From positions 186,001-250,000 of the forward strand of contig NZ_FNCJ01000006.1 of NCBI RefSeq assembly GCF_900100735.1: a DNA stretch of 64,000 nucleotides, read 5' to 3'. Of the stretch, positions 22,712 through 32,237 are shown piece after piece. Numbering within the stretch: position 1 is the stretch's first letter; each line of letters opens with the position of its first letter. Under the pieces are notes generated by a model, which was not told the DNA's origin, did not search any database, and saw only the letters and a list, made by a program, of their open reading frames with translations. The translations under genes were made by a program, and so were the position numbers. The stretch is from Paraburkholderia phenazinium (GTDB lineage: Bacteria; Pseudomonadota; Gammaproteobacteria; Burkholderiales; Burkholderiaceae).

Positions 22712-23758
22712 CTATTGCTGCTGTTGTTGCTGCAGCTTTTGCTGCTCCAGCTGCTGTTGCTGCTGCAACTGCTCCTGCTGTTTCTGCTGCGCCTTCTCGG
22801 CCGCCTGCTTCTGGCGCGCCTCGACGTCCTGCCTATGCTGCTCGGCCGTCTGCTGCTTGCGTTCGTAGCTCTGCTGCTTCTCGACGCGCTCCTGCGCCTT
22901 TTGCGCCCCCTGCTGACGGGCCTGCTCGAGCTGGGTCTGGAAATTGGCCTGCTTCTGGTCGTACGCCTGCTGGTTCGCGGCCGCCTGCGGCGCGCTGATA
23001 CCGCGTTGCGCCTGGTCCAGCGCGTGCTGCTGCACCTTCTGCTGATAGGCCTGCTCGTTGGCCGCGCGCTGCGGCGCCTCGGCGGCGCGCTGGGCCTGGT
23101 CCAGTTGATGCTGACGCTGCTTCTGTTCGTACGTCTCTACGTTGCTGGCCTCATTCGCTACGCGCTGCGGGGCGTTCGCTTCGTCCTGGGCACGCTGCAA
23201 CGCCGCCTGCTGGTCGCGCTGCTGCGCGCGCGCCGTACGCTCTTCCGCGTTGAGCGCGAGCTGCTCCTTGCGAATATCGGCCTGCACCACGCGCATCCTG
23301 TCGCGCGCCTTGCCGATACAGTAGTTCACGAAAAACTTGCTATAACAGTTATGTTCGTCGACTGCGTAGTTATAGTCGTTCTCCGCGCTGCGGCGGTTCA
23401 ACACATTCTGGCGCGCATCGAAGCCGTTGTCCGGCGCCTGAGCCCTTCCAGCGTTCGCGCCAGCCGCTCCAGCATCCGACGCGCTCACCGGGCCAACAGC
23501 CTTGCCGCCGAGCGTGCTGTCGTCCGGGCGTAGTTCCGTAGCTGAAGCCGCTGAGCCCGCCGAAGCGGCCGACGGCATGGAGGCTGCCAGCTCCGCTCCC
23601 GCTGGCTGGTCTTGCGCCAACGCCGGTGCGGACACGGCGAACGAGGTGGCGGCAACGCCGAGCGCAGCGCAAGTGAAAAGCGGCGCGGCAAGCTTGACGG
23701 TAAGCGAAGCAAGTGGAAAACGGGAGATCGGCAACGTCGTAGATGGGCAACGGAACAT
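22712..23758 (-). CDS. Exported Gln-rich coiled-coil protein with internal repeats
   Basis: This 348-residue protein has a signal sequence ending near SAPALAQ (about 49). After an Ala/Ser-rich spacer comes a conserved block with two Cys (DEHNCYSKFFVNYCIGKARD, about 134-153), then a long charged helix. At about 195-285 units resembling APQRAANEQAYQQKVQQH are repeated about three times. The end is nearly pure Gln and Lys. It is likely a periplasmic coiled coil of unknown role. No clear ribosome binding site precedes the ATG. A CTG/TTG-rich microsatellite encodes the Gln tract and may vary in length. Confidence 0.75.
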   Translation of the reverse strand: MFRCPSTTLPISRFPLASLTVKLAAPLFTCAALGVAATSFAVSAPALAQDQPAGAELAASMPSAASAGSAASATELRPDDSTLGGKAVGPVSASDAGAAGANAGRAQAPDNGFDARQNVLNRRSAENDYNYAVDEHNCYSKFFVNYCIGKARDRMRVVQADIRKEQLALNAEERTARAQQRDQQAALQRAQDEANAPQRVANEASNVETYEQKQRQHQLDQAQRAAEAPQRAANEQAYQQKVQQHALDQAQRGISAPQAAANQQAYDQKQANFQTQLEQARQQGAQKAQERVEKQQSYERKQQTAEQHRQDVEARQKQAAEKAQQKQQEQLQQQQQLEQQKLQQQQQQ

Positions 23759-23903
23759 GCCCGAAATTCTATCACCCCGCGGTTGAGCCCTTTGGCATTT
23801 ATGGCAAAATGCCCCGCTTCAGCAACCCGGTCGCAGCGCGCACGCCTTACGCGTGCGCTCATGCGCGGCCTTAGATTGAGTCCGGCAGGAACACCTAGAC
23901 CCT

Positions 23904-26252
23904 ATGACGGAAACCGTAGCACTCAAGATCGTACAGCGCATCGCCAGCGAACTCTCCGTCCAGCCGCGCCAGGTCGCGGCGGCGGTGCAACTCCTCGACG
24001 AAGGCGCCACCGTTCCGTTTATCGCGCGCTACCGCAAGGAAGTCACCGACAACCTCGACGATACGCAACTGCGTAATCTCGAGGAACGGCTCCTGTATCT
24101 GCGCGAACTGGAAGACCGGCGCGCCGCGATCGTCGCTAGCATCGAAGAACAGGGCAAGATGACCGACGAGTTGCGCGTTGCGATCGAAGGCGCGGACAGC
24201 AAACAGGTGCTGGAAGACCTCTATCTGCCGTACAAGCCGAAACGCCGCACGCGTGCGCAGATCGCCCGCGAAGCGGGGCTCGAGCCGCTTGCACAGGCGC
24301 TGCTGGCCAATCCGCTGCTTGATCCGCAGACCGAAGCCGCGCAATACGTGGACGCCGAAAAGGGCGTGGCCGACGTGAAGGCGGCGTTGGACGGTGCGCG
24401 CGACATCCTGTCCGAACAATTCGGCGAAACCGCCGAGCTGCTCGGCAAGCTGCGCGAGTACCTGTTCAACCAGGGCGTGGTGTCGTCGAAAGTGGTGGAA
24501 GGCAAGGAAAACGCGGAAGAAGAGAAATTCCGCGATTACTACGACTATTCGGAAACCATCAAGACGGTGCCGTCGCACCGCGCGCTCGCCCTCTTCCGCG
24601 GCCGCAACGCCGGCGTGCTAATGGTCAAGCTGGGCCTCGGCGAAGAGCTGGACGCGCAGGTGCCGCATCCGGGCGAGGCGCTGATCGCACGCCACTTCGG
24701 CATCGCCAACCAGAACCGCCCGGCCGACAAATGGCTCGCCGATGTATGCCGCTGGTGCTGGCGCGTGAAGGTGCAGCCGCACATCGAAAACGAACTGCTC
24801 ACCAATCTGCGCGAAGAAGCCGAGCATGAGGCGATCCGCGTGTTTGCGCGCAACCTGAAGGATCTGCTGCTGGCCGCGCCCGCTGGACCGAAGGCCGTGA
24901 TCGGCCTCGACCCGGGCATGCGTACCGGCGTGAAGGTAGCGGTGGTCGATCGGACCGGCAAGGTACTCACCACGGACGTGATTTATCCGCATGAGCCGCG
25001 CCGCGACTGGGACGGCTCGATCGCCAAGCTCGCGCGCATCTGCGCACAGACGCAGGCGGAGCTGATCAGTATCGGCAACGGTACGGCCTCGCGCGAAACC
25101 GACAAGCTGGCCAGCGAGCTGATCGCACGCCATCCGGAGTTCAAGCTGCAGAAGATCGTCGTCTCCGAAGCGGGCGCGTCGGTGTATTCGGCCTCGGAAC
25201 TGGCAGCCAAGGAGTTCCCGGACATGGACGTGTCGCTGCGCGGCGCAGTGTCGATTGCGCGGCGTCTGCAGGACCCGCTCGCCGAACTCGTGAAGATCGA
25301 GCCGAAGGCGATCGGCGTCGGCCAGTATCAGCACGACGTGAACCAGCGCGAGCTGGCCCGTTCGCTCGACGCGGTGGTCGAGGACTGCGTGAACGCAGTG
25401 GGCGTGGATGCGAATACCGCATCGGTCGCCCTGCTCGCACGCGTCTCCGGGTTGAACGCAACGCTTGCGCGCAATATCGTCGACTTCCGCGATGCCAACG
25501 GTCCGTTCCCGTCGCGCGAACATCTGCGCAAGGTGCCGCGTCTGGGCGACAAGACCTTCGAACAGGCCGCCGGCTTCCTGCGCATCAACAACGGCGAGAA
25601 CCCGCTCGACCGGTCGTCGGTGCACCCGGAAGCGTATCCGGTGGTCGAGCGCATGCTGGCCAGGATCAACAAGCATGTGGGCGAAGTGCTCGGCAATCGT
25701 GAGGCGCTGTCGGGCCTGTCGCCGGCTGAGTTCGTCGACGATCGCTTCGGTCTGCCGACCGTGCGCGACATTCTGACCGAACTCGAAAAGCCGGGCCGCG
25801 ACCCGCGTCCCGAGTTCAAGACCGCTACCTTCCGCGAGGGTGTCGAGAAGATCTCCGACCTGTCGCCGGGCATGGTGCTCGAAGGCGTCGTGACCAACGT
25901 GGCGGCCTTCGGCGCGTTTATCGACATCGGCGTGCACCAGGACGGTCTCGTCCACGTGTCGGCCCTGTCGACGAAGTTCATCAAGGACCCGCACGAGGTC
26001 GTGAAGGCCGGCCAGATCGTCAAGGTCAAGGTGCTCGAAGTGGACGTGAAGCGTCAGCGTATTTCGCTGACCATGCGCCTCGCCGATGAGTTCGGTGCGA
26101 CCGGTGCAGCAGGTTCGGCACCGCGCAGCAGCGGCCAGCAGGACCGTGGCGCCGCCCGCTCGGCTGGCAATGGCCGCGGCGCATCGCAGCGCTCGCGTGA
26201 GCCGGAACCGGCCGGCGCGATGGCTGCGGCGTTCGCCAAGCTCAAGCGCTAG
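23904..26252 (+). CDS. tex: Tex family transcription accessory protein (S1 RNA-binding)
   Basis: This 782-residue protein matches Tex along its length: an N-terminal helical region (EGATVPFIARYRKEVT, about 32-47), a YqgF-like nuclease-fold domain with GLDPGMRTGVKVAVVD (about 334-349), helix-hairpin-helix motifs (about 500-570) and an S1 domain (EGVVTNVAAFGAFIDIGVHQ, about 660-730). Tex binds nucleic acid and affects transcription and stress tolerance. The last 55 residues are Gly, Ser and Arg-rich and flexible. The ribosome binding site is poor. The neighbour kup is convergent, separated by a two-way terminator. Confidence 0.95.
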   Translation: MTETVALKIVQRIASELSVQPRQVAAAVQLLDEGATVPFIARYRKEVTDNLDDTQLRNLEERLLYLRELEDRRAAIVASIEEQGKMTDELRVAIEGADSKQVLEDLYLPYKPKRRTRAQIAREAGLEPLAQALLANPLLDPQTEAAQYVDAEKGVADVKAALDGARDILSEQFGETAELLGKLREYLFNQGVVSSKVVEGKENAEEEKFRDYYDYSETIKTVPSHRALALFRGRNAGVLMVKLGLGEELDAQVPHPGEALIARHFGIANQNRPADKWLADVCRWCWRVKVQPHIENELLTNLREEAEHEAIRVFARNLKDLLLAAPAGPKAVIGLDPGMRTGVKVAVVDRTGKVLTTDVIYPHEPRRDWDGSIAKLARICAQTQAELISIGNGTASRETDKLASELIARHPEFKLQKIVVSEAGASVYSASELAAKEFPDMDVSLRGAVSIARRLQDPLAELVKIEPKAIGVGQYQHDVNQRELARSLDAVVEDCVNAVGVDANTASVALLARVSGLNATLARNIVDFRDANGPFPSREHLRKVPRLGDKTFEQAAGFLRINNGENPLDRSSVHPEAYPVVERMLARINKHVGEVLGNREALSGLSPAEFVDDRFGLPTVRDILTELEKPGRDPRPEFKTATFREGVEKISDLSPGMVLEGVVTNVAAFGAFIDIGVHQDGLVHVSALSTKFIKDPHEVVKAGQIVKVKVLEVDVKRQRISLTMRLADEFGATGAAGSAPRSSGQQDRGAARSAGNGRGASQRSREPEPAGAMAAAFAKLKR

Positions 26253-26342
26253 GACGCGAGGAGCCGGCGGGCGCGCATGCGTTCGCCACCTCGCCGGGCA
26301 GCCGGAAGTCGAGCTCAGCGACCCGCACCGCCAACGACGCTC

Positions 26343-26385
26343 AACAAAAAACCCACGCAATTCACATCTGCGTGGGTTTTTTGTT
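26343..26385. terminator. Two-way terminator between tex and kup
   Basis: AACAAAAAACCCACGCA and TGCGTGGGTTTTTTGTT pair over 17 bp with a 9-nt loop. The A and T runs flank both arms, so it fits both convergent genes. Confidence 0.92.
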
Positions 26386-26436
26386 GGCCGAGGCCCCTTG
26401 GTGCCCCGTAGACGGGCACTACCGCCTGAATGCAGC

Positions 26437-28323
26437 TCAAATCTCGATCTTCGTTCCCAGCTCCACCACACGATTGGCCGGGATGCTGAAGAAATCGGTC
26501 GGTTTGGCCGCGTTCTGATGCATCCACGCGAATACCCGCTCGCGCCACACCGACATGCCCGGCAACTGCGTCGGCACCACCGTTTCGCGGGCGAGGAAGA
26601 ACGATGTATCCATCATCTCGAAGGTCATGTCGTGCGAGCGGCCCACTTCGGCGAGCACCGCCTTCACATCCGGCGTCTCATTGAAGCCATACGCTGCCTT
26701 CACGAGGTACAGCCCCCCGCCGATCTCTTTCACGGTGACCCGGTCCGCGTCGTTCACGTATGGAATATCGAGCGTCTTGAAGGTCAGGAAAATGGTGCGC
26801 TCGTGCAGCACCTTGTTGTGCTTCAGGTTGTGCAAAAGACTTACCGGCACCAGCACGTCGCTGCCAGTCAGATAAATCGCCGTACCGGACACCCGATGCG
26901 GCGGATGCGCAAGCAACCCCTGCAGGAACGGCATCAACGGAATACCGTCGGCCGCCGTGCGCTCCTTGACGATCATCCTGCCCTTGAACCAGGTCATCAG
27001 CAGGAAGAACAGTAGCGCGCCGATGCCAAGCGGCAGCCAGCCGCCCTCCTCGACCTTCAGCAGATTGGCGCCAAAGAAGCCCAGATCGACCACCATCAGG
27101 CCGCCGATAATCAGCGCGACCAGCAACTTGTTCCACTTCCAGACGTTCACCATCACCACGCAGGCGAGCACAGTGGTGATGACCATGGTGGCCGTCACCG
27201 CAATCCCATAGGCAGCCGCGAGATTGTCCGAACTCTTGAAGGCCACCACGATGCACAGGATGATGAACAGCAGCATCCAGTTCACCACCGGCACATAGAT
27301 CTGTCCGATCGCCAGATCCGAGGTGTGCAGGATCTTCATACGCGGCACGTAGCCGAGCTGGATCGCCTGGCTCGTCAGCGAATACGCGCCGGAAATCACG
27401 GCCTGCGAGGCGATCACGGTGGCCACCGTCGACAGCACGACCAGCGGCAGCAGCGCCCAGTCAGGCGCGAGCAGGAAGAAGGGGTTTTCGATGGCCTTCG
27501 GGTCGTGCATCAGCAAGGCGCCCTGACCGAAGTAGTTCATCACCAGCGAGGGCATCACGAGGCAATACCAGGCGAGGCGAATCGGCTTGGCGCCGAAGTG
27601 GCCCATGTCGGCATACAGCGCTTCGGCGCCGGTCAGCACCAGCACCACCGAACCGAGCACGACATACGCCTGCAGCACGTGCGCCGCCATGAACGAATAG
27701 GCGTAGTAGGGATTGAGCGCACGAATCACGGTGGGCGACTGCACGATATGCGCAAGGCCGAGCAGGCCGATCACCACGAACCATAGCACCATGATCGGTC
27801 CGAACAGGCGCCCCACCATTGCCGTGCCGTGCCGCTGGATCCAGAACAGCACGATCAGGATCACGATGGTGAGCGGCAGAACCAGATGGGTCAGATTGGG
27901 CGCCGCGATCTCCAGCCCTTCGACGGCGGAGATCACCGAGATGGCCGGCGTAATCACCGCATCGCCATAGAACATGCAGGCGCCGAAGATGCCGAGCATC
28001 ATCAGCAAACCCGCCAGCTTCTTCTTTGGATCGACCGAGCGCAGCGCCAATGCCATCAGCGCCAAGACGCCGCCCTCGCCGTTGTTGTCGGCGCGCATCA
28101 CGAACAGCACGTACTTGATGCTGACGACGATCACGATCGCCCAGAACAACAGCGAGATCACGCCGAGGATCGATTGTTCGGTGAGCGGGATGCCATGCGC
28201 CGGGCTGAACGCCTCTTTCAGCGAATACAGCGGGCTCGTGCCGATATCACCGAACACCACCCCGATCGCAGCCAGTGCGAGGGTGGGCAGAGGCTGTTTG
28301 TGCACGTGATGGGTATCTGTCAT
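26437..28323 (-). CDS. kup: Low-affinity potassium transport protein Kup
   Basis: This is a 628-residue inner-membrane potassium/proton symporter, the usual Kup length. The start MTDTHHVHKQPL leads into ALAAIGVVFGDIGTSPLYSL (about 15-34), the family signature. About twelve membrane segments follow to residue 440, then a cytoplasmic C-terminal domain ending GTKIEI. The longer frame to 28437 adds 38 residues that do not fit the family, so ATG 28323 is preferred. It stands as a single gene. The 317-bp gap upstream (28324-28640) also holds the terminator of the next gene. Confidence 0.95.
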   Translation of the reverse strand: MTDTHHVHKQPLPTLALAAIGVVFGDIGTSPLYSLKEAFSPAHGIPLTEQSILGVISLLFWAIVIVVSIKYVLFVMRADNNGEGGVLALMALALRSVDPKKKLAGLLMMLGIFGACMFYGDAVITPAISVISAVEGLEIAAPNLTHLVLPLTIVILIVLFWIQRHGTAMVGRLFGPIMVLWFVVIGLLGLAHIVQSPTVIRALNPYYAYSFMAAHVLQAYVVLGSVVLVLTGAEALYADMGHFGAKPIRLAWYCLVMPSLVMNYFGQGALLMHDPKAIENPFFLLAPDWALLPLVVLSTVATVIASQAVISGAYSLTSQAIQLGYVPRMKILHTSDLAIGQIYVPVVNWMLLFIILCIVVAFKSSDNLAAAYGIAVTATMVITTVLACVVMVNVWKWNKLLVALIIGGLMVVDLGFFGANLLKVEEGGWLPLGIGALLFFLLMTWFKGRMIVKERTAADGIPLMPFLQGLLAHPPHRVSGTAIYLTGSDVLVPVSLLHNLKHNKVLHERTIFLTFKTLDIPYVNDADRVTVKEIGGGLYLVKAAYGFNETPDVKAVLAEVGRSHDMTFEMMDTSFFLARETVVPTQLPGMSVWRERVFAWMHQNAAKPTDFFSIPANRVVELGTKIEI

Positions 28324-28640
28324 AAACGCGAGGTATCCGTTCCTGGGCGGAAAAACGAGCGCCATTTTAAACTGACTGTAAGGAATCACCCGGCGTGTTG
28401 TGTGCACACCACGTGGGCAGCCCGCGCAGTTTAGCATCGTGCTATGGCCCCGTCAGCCGCTTGTCAGGCGGTGGTCAGGTGTACGGCCAGATTCGTTGTG
28501 ATCTGCGCCAGACGGGCCGCAACGACCGCCAACACCGGCGTTGCATCGACCATGAACAAACCGCGCGGACGAAAAAAAACGGAGCCCGTAGGCTCCGTTT
28601 TTGCGGACGCGCTGCAACGACCCGGACGGGCCGCCACGAA
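28324..28640. other. Intergenic region between kup and the phosphoribosyltransferase gene
   Basis: This 317-bp gap holds the terminator at 28575-28603 and the leader of kup. Both neighbouring genes read leftward, so the kup promoter must lie here, but I see no clear -35/-10 pair. Nothing else is apparent. Confidence 0.5.
28575..28603 (-). terminator. Terminator of the purA-phosphoribosyltransferase operon
   Basis: ACGGAGCC and GGCTCCGT form a perfect 8-bp stem with the loop CGTA, flanked by A and T runs. On the minus strand the stem runs into TTTTTTTTC. Confidence 0.9.
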
Positions 28641-29225
28641 TCACTTATCCGAGCGCTCCTGCGCGGTACCGCGCTTGATCCACGCGCCGAGGTTATGCGG
28701 GCGCACCGTGTCCCACTCCTCGAACGGCTGATGAATCCACGGATTGGTCGGCAGGAACTGCACGTGGTAGTCAGGCTTGACCTTCGAGCAACCCTTGTAC
28801 CAGAGCACCGCCGAGCGCACGGCGGTAATCGCCGGATAGCGCTCCTTCAGATGCTGCTGCACCCGTGCCAGCGTCACGCCCGAATCGACCAGGTCGTCGA
28901 CCAGCAAAACGTTGCCCGACAGCTCGCCGCGCGTCATCGTGATGTACTGCGCAATATCGAGCTCGCCCTGCTCCGTGCCGGCGGCTTCACGGTACGAACT
29001 GGTAGCAAGAATCGCCAGCGGCAGATCGTAAATGCGCGAGAGCTGGTCGCCCACGCGCAACCCACCGCGCGCCAGACACAGGATCTTGTCGAACTTCCAG
29101 CCCGACTCGTGCACGGACAGCGCCAGCATTTCGATCAGGCGGTGATACTCGTCCCAGCCAACCCACAGGTTCTTGTCGTCATTGCGCGGGTCTTTCATCG
29201 CAATCATCGGTACACCCTGCGTCAT
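28641..29225 (-). CDS. Purine phosphoribosyltransferase-like protein
   Basis: This 194-residue type I phosphoribosyltransferase has the PRPP loop VLLVDDLVDSGVTL (106-119) and LARGGLRVGDQLS (51-63). It begins four bases after the purA stop, so the two form one operon; this favours a purine-salvage substrate such as hypoxanthine or xanthine. The usual bases of substrate choice cannot be read from the sequence. The Pro/Trp-rich C-terminus (PTNPWIHQPFEEWD) is typical of this beta-proteobacterial group. ATG 29225 is preferred over the internal Met codons. Confidence 0.85.
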   Translation of the reverse strand: MTQGVPMIAMKDPRNDDKNLWVGWDEYHRLIEMLALSVHESGWKFDKILCLARGGLRVGDQLSRIYDLPLAILATSSYREAAGTEQGELDIAQYITMTRGELSGNVLLVDDLVDSGVTLARVQQHLKERYPAITAVRSAVLWYKGCSKVKPDYHVQFLPTNPWIHQPFEEWDTVRPHNLGAWIKRGTAQERSDK

Positions 29226-29228
29226 GAG

Positions 29229-30575
29229 TTAAACCTTGAACGGGTGGCGAAGCAGAATCGTCTCGTCACGATCCGGACCGGTCGAAACCATGTCGATCGG
29301 CACGCCGGCGACTTCCTGCACACGCGTCAGATAGGCGCGTGCATTGGCAGGCAGCTTGTCCCATTCCTTGATGCCGACAGTGCTTTCCTTCCAGCCAGCG
29401 AAGGTCTCGTAGACCGGCACGCAACGCGCCACTTCGGTGGCGCCGCGCGGCAGGATATCGCAGTCCTTGCCGTCGACCTTGTAGCCGACGCACAGCTTCA
29501 CTTCGTCGAGGCCGTCGAGCACGTCGAGTTTGGTCATGCACAGGCCCGAGACGCCGTTGATCTGGATCGAGCGGCGCAGCGCAGCGGCGTCGAGCCAGCC
29601 GGTGCGGCGCGGCCTGCCGGTGACCGAGCCGAATTCCTTGCCGACCTTCGCGAGAGTCAGGCCGACTTCTTCCTGGCGATTCGCATTGTCCGCATCGTAC
29701 AGCTCGCTCGGGAACGGGCCCGAACCGACGCGCGTGCAATACGCCTTGGTGATGCCGAGGATGTAGTTCAGCTTTTGCGGACCGACGCCCGCGCCAGCGG
29801 TGGCTGCACCGGCCACGCAGTTGCTTGAGGTGACGTACGGATAGGTACCGTGGTCGATATCGAGCAGCGTGCCTTGTGCGCCTTCGAACAGCAGGTTGTT
29901 GCCTGCCGCGTTTTCGTCATACAAACGGCGCGACACGTCGGTCACCATCGGCTTCAGGCGGTCGGCGTAGCTCAGCATCGTGTCGAGCGTTTGCTGGAAG
30001 TCGACCGCGTCGACGCCCAGGTACTGGGTCAGCACGAAGTTGTGGTAGTCGAGATTTTCACGCAGGCGTTCGGCGAAGCTTTCCGGCTCGAACAGGTCCT
30101 GCACGCGCAAGCCGCGGCGCGCCACCTTGTCTTCATAGGCCGGGCCGATGCCGCGACCGGTGGTGCCGATCTTGGCCGCGCCACGGCGCTTTTCGCGGCC
30201 CTGGTCGATGGCGATGTGATACGGCAGGATCAGGGTGGTGGCTTCGGAAATGAAGAGGCGATTCTGAACATCGACCCCGGCGGCTTCGAGTTCGCCAATT
30301 TCCTTGAACAGCGCTTCCGGCGACAACACGACGCCATTGCCGATGTAGCACGCGACGCCGGGATGCATGATGCCCGACGGAATCAGACGCAAGATGGTTT
30401 TCTTGCCGCCGATGATAAGCGTGTGACCGGCATTGTGACCGCCCTGGAAGCGAACGACGCCTTGAGCGTGGTCCGTCAGCCAGTCGACGATCTTGCCCTT
30501 GCCTTCATCACCCCATTGGGTTCCCACGACGACGACGTTGCGTCCGGGGTTCACATTCACAGCGCTGGCAGACAT
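29229..30575 (-). CDS. purA: Adenylosuccinate synthetase
   Basis: This 448-residue enzyme joins IMP and aspartate with GTP in the first step from IMP to AMP. The GTP loop GTQWGDEGKGK is at about 18-28, with GGHNAGHTL (about 45-53) and GTTGRGIGPAYEDK (about 142-155) as further signatures. The length matches the family. It heads a pair with the phosphoribosyltransferase gene and follows hisZ after a 177-bp gap. Confidence 0.98.
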   Translation of the reverse strand: MSASAVNVNPGRNVVVVGTQWGDEGKGKIVDWLTDHAQGVVRFQGGHNAGHTLIIGGKKTILRLIPSGIMHPGVACYIGNGVVLSPEALFKEIGELEAAGVDVQNRLFISEATTLILPYHIAIDQGREKRRGAAKIGTTGRGIGPAYEDKVARRGLRVQDLFEPESFAERLRENLDYHNFVLTQYLGVDAVDFQQTLDTMLSYADRLKPMVTDVSRRLYDENAAGNNLLFEGAQGTLLDIDHGTYPYVTSSNCVAGAATAGAGVGPQKLNYILGITKAYCTRVGSGPFPSELYDADNANRQEEVGLTLAKVGKEFGSVTGRPRRTGWLDAAALRRSIQINGVSGLCMTKLDVLDGLDEVKLCVGYKVDGKDCDILPRGATEVARCVPVYETFAGWKESTVGIKEWDKLPANARAYLTRVQEVAGVPIDMVSTGPDRDETILLRHPFKV

Positions 30576-30752
30576 GTTGTTTCGTATGCTGGTTAAAAAC
30601 GTATTCTACCTATGTTCGCGGAAGCTTCCGAATTTTTCCGTTTCCGCTCAACGGTATGGACGTTATTTTGGGTATAGCGAAATGATGCGGCTGGTCGCCG
30701 CACCCATCCTTTTGCAAAGCTCTTGCAATCGTTCTTGGAATGTTCTTACCGC

Positions 30753-31904
30753 TCAGGCGCGCGCCTCAACCACCCACGCGCCGTTGCGCTCGACCAACAC
30801 GCGGTCGCAGGCAAACTCGTCGAGCGCATGGTCGTGACCCGGCAGCGCCTGGATCACCACTTCGCCGGCGTCGCGCAACGCGGCCACGCTGGCGCGCAGG
30901 GCGTCGTCGTGCTGCCACGGCGCGAGAATCGCGCTGCTGCGCGCTTCGACCGGCGAAATCCGCGCCACCTCGCGCAGGTCCAGCGAAAAGCCGGTCGCCG
31001 CACGCGCACGGCCATACGCCTGCCCCACGTGGTCGTAACGGCCGCCGCGGGCCACCGCATTCGGCACGCCATCCACATAGGCCGAGAACATCACGCCGCT
31101 GTGGTACGCGTAGCCGCGCAGGTCGGCCAGATCGATCATCACTTCCGCACCGTCCACCTGGCTTGCGAGGAACGCCAGATCGTCGAGCGCGCGGGCGATT
31201 TCCGGCGTAGCGGGCAGACGCTTGCGCGCCTCGTCCAGCACCGAGGCATCGCCATACAGCGACGGCAGCGCACGCAGCGCATCCCGGGTCACCGGCGTGA
31301 GATTCGCGGTGAGCTCGGCCAGACGCGGCACGTCTTTGCCAGCCAGCGCTTCATACAGCGACTCGCCGAGCGCCGCCGCAGCGGGTTCCGCGTCGATCAA
31401 CGCCGCCAGCACGCCCGCGTGGCACAGGTCCAGACGCACCTTGGCGAGACCAGCCAGACGCAGCGCATCGAGCATCAGTTGCTGGATCTCGAGGTCGGCT
31501 TCAAGACCGGCGTGACCGTAAATTTCTGCGCCAATCTGGATCTGCTCGCGGGTCGCGTGCAGGCCGCGCGGGCGCGTGTGCAGCACGTTGCCGGCGTAGC
31601 ACAGGCGCGTCACACCTTGACGGTTCAGCAAGTGCGCGTCGATGCGCGCCACCTGCGGTGTCATGTCGGCGCGCAGGCCGAGCGTGCGGCCCGACAACTG
31701 GTCGACCAGCTTGAAGGTGCGCAGATTGAGGTCGTGGCCCCCGCCCGTCAGCAGCGACTCGAGGTACTCGAGCAGCGGCGGCATGACCATTTCGTAGCCA
31801 TAGGCGCGAAAACGGTCCAGCAGATGACGCCGCAATTCTTCGATCTTGCGGGCTTCCGACGGCAGCACGTCGGCAATATTCTCGGGAAGTAACCAGGTCG
31901 ACAT
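30753..31904 (-). CDS. hisZ: ATP phosphoribosyltransferase regulatory subunit HisZ
   Basis: This 383-residue HisRS-like protein lacks a tRNA-binding domain. Class II synthetase-like motifs are seen, such as LRADMTPQVARI and LCYAGNVLHTRP, but the histidine-charging residues are altered and there is no anticodon domain. HisZ forms a complex with the short HisG and regulates the first step of histidine synthesis. No hisG is in the window. The true histidyl-tRNA synthetase gene is at 39838, which supports this call. Confidence 0.93.
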   Translation of the reverse strand: MSTWLLPENIADVLPSEARKIEELRRHLLDRFRAYGYEMVMPPLLEYLESLLTGGGHDLNLRTFKLVDQLSGRTLGLRADMTPQVARIDAHLLNRQGVTRLCYAGNVLHTRPRGLHATREQIQIGAEIYGHAGLEADLEIQQLMLDALRLAGLAKVRLDLCHAGVLAALIDAEPAAAALGESLYEALAGKDVPRLAELTANLTPVTRDALRALPSLYGDASVLDEARKRLPATPEIARALDDLAFLASQVDGAEVMIDLADLRGYAYHSGVMFSAYVDGVPNAVARGGRYDHVGQAYGRARAATGFSLDLREVARISPVEARSSAILAPWQHDDALRASVAALRDAGEVVIQALPGHDHALDEFACDRVLVERNGAWVVEARA

Positions 31905-32001
31905 CGATACAGTCCTACGACGGTGAACACGGCGCCTCGCCGCGCCGGTAAATGAGAGTGAAGCTGTGGGCGCCCTGCGTCAGACCGGGCCGCTCGCGCC
32001 G

Positions 32002-32193
32002 TCAGGTCGCGAGAAACAGCAGCACTAGCCCGAGCACCATCACGATCAGCCCGCCAATGCGGATCTGATGCGGCGGACGCTCCGCTATTTTACGAAACGT
32101 ATCGCGCCAGGCGCTCGGAAAAACGAACGGGAACATTCCCTCGATGATCAGCATCAGTGCGATCGCGAGCAACAACGAGCCGGCTATATCCAT
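32002..32193 (-). CDS. DUF2065 (YjeT-family) membrane protein
   Basis: This 63-residue protein has two membrane segments (LLLAIALMLIIEGMFPFVFP and LIVMVLGLVLLFLA), with RPPHQIRIGG between. The YjeT/DUF2065 family gene lies next to hflC in many proteobacteria, and here it starts 44 bp after the hflC stop. Function unknown. Confidence 0.9.
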   Translation of the reverse strand: MDIAGSLLLAIALMLIIEGMFPFVFPSAWRDTFRKIAERPPHQIRIGGLIVMVLGLVLLFLAT

Positions 32194-32237
32194 GCGAGTG
32201 AGGGTGCCGCGATACGTATGCCGCGGCGCTCCGGTAA

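Noticed and set aside
22712..22880. CTG/TTG repeats as a CRISPR-like array
   Set aside because: There are no regular spacers; the repeats encode a Gln tract in the leftward gene.
28324..28437. N-terminal extension of kup to 28437
   Set aside because: The extra 38 residues do not fit the family; ATG 28323 gives the usual start and a length of 628.
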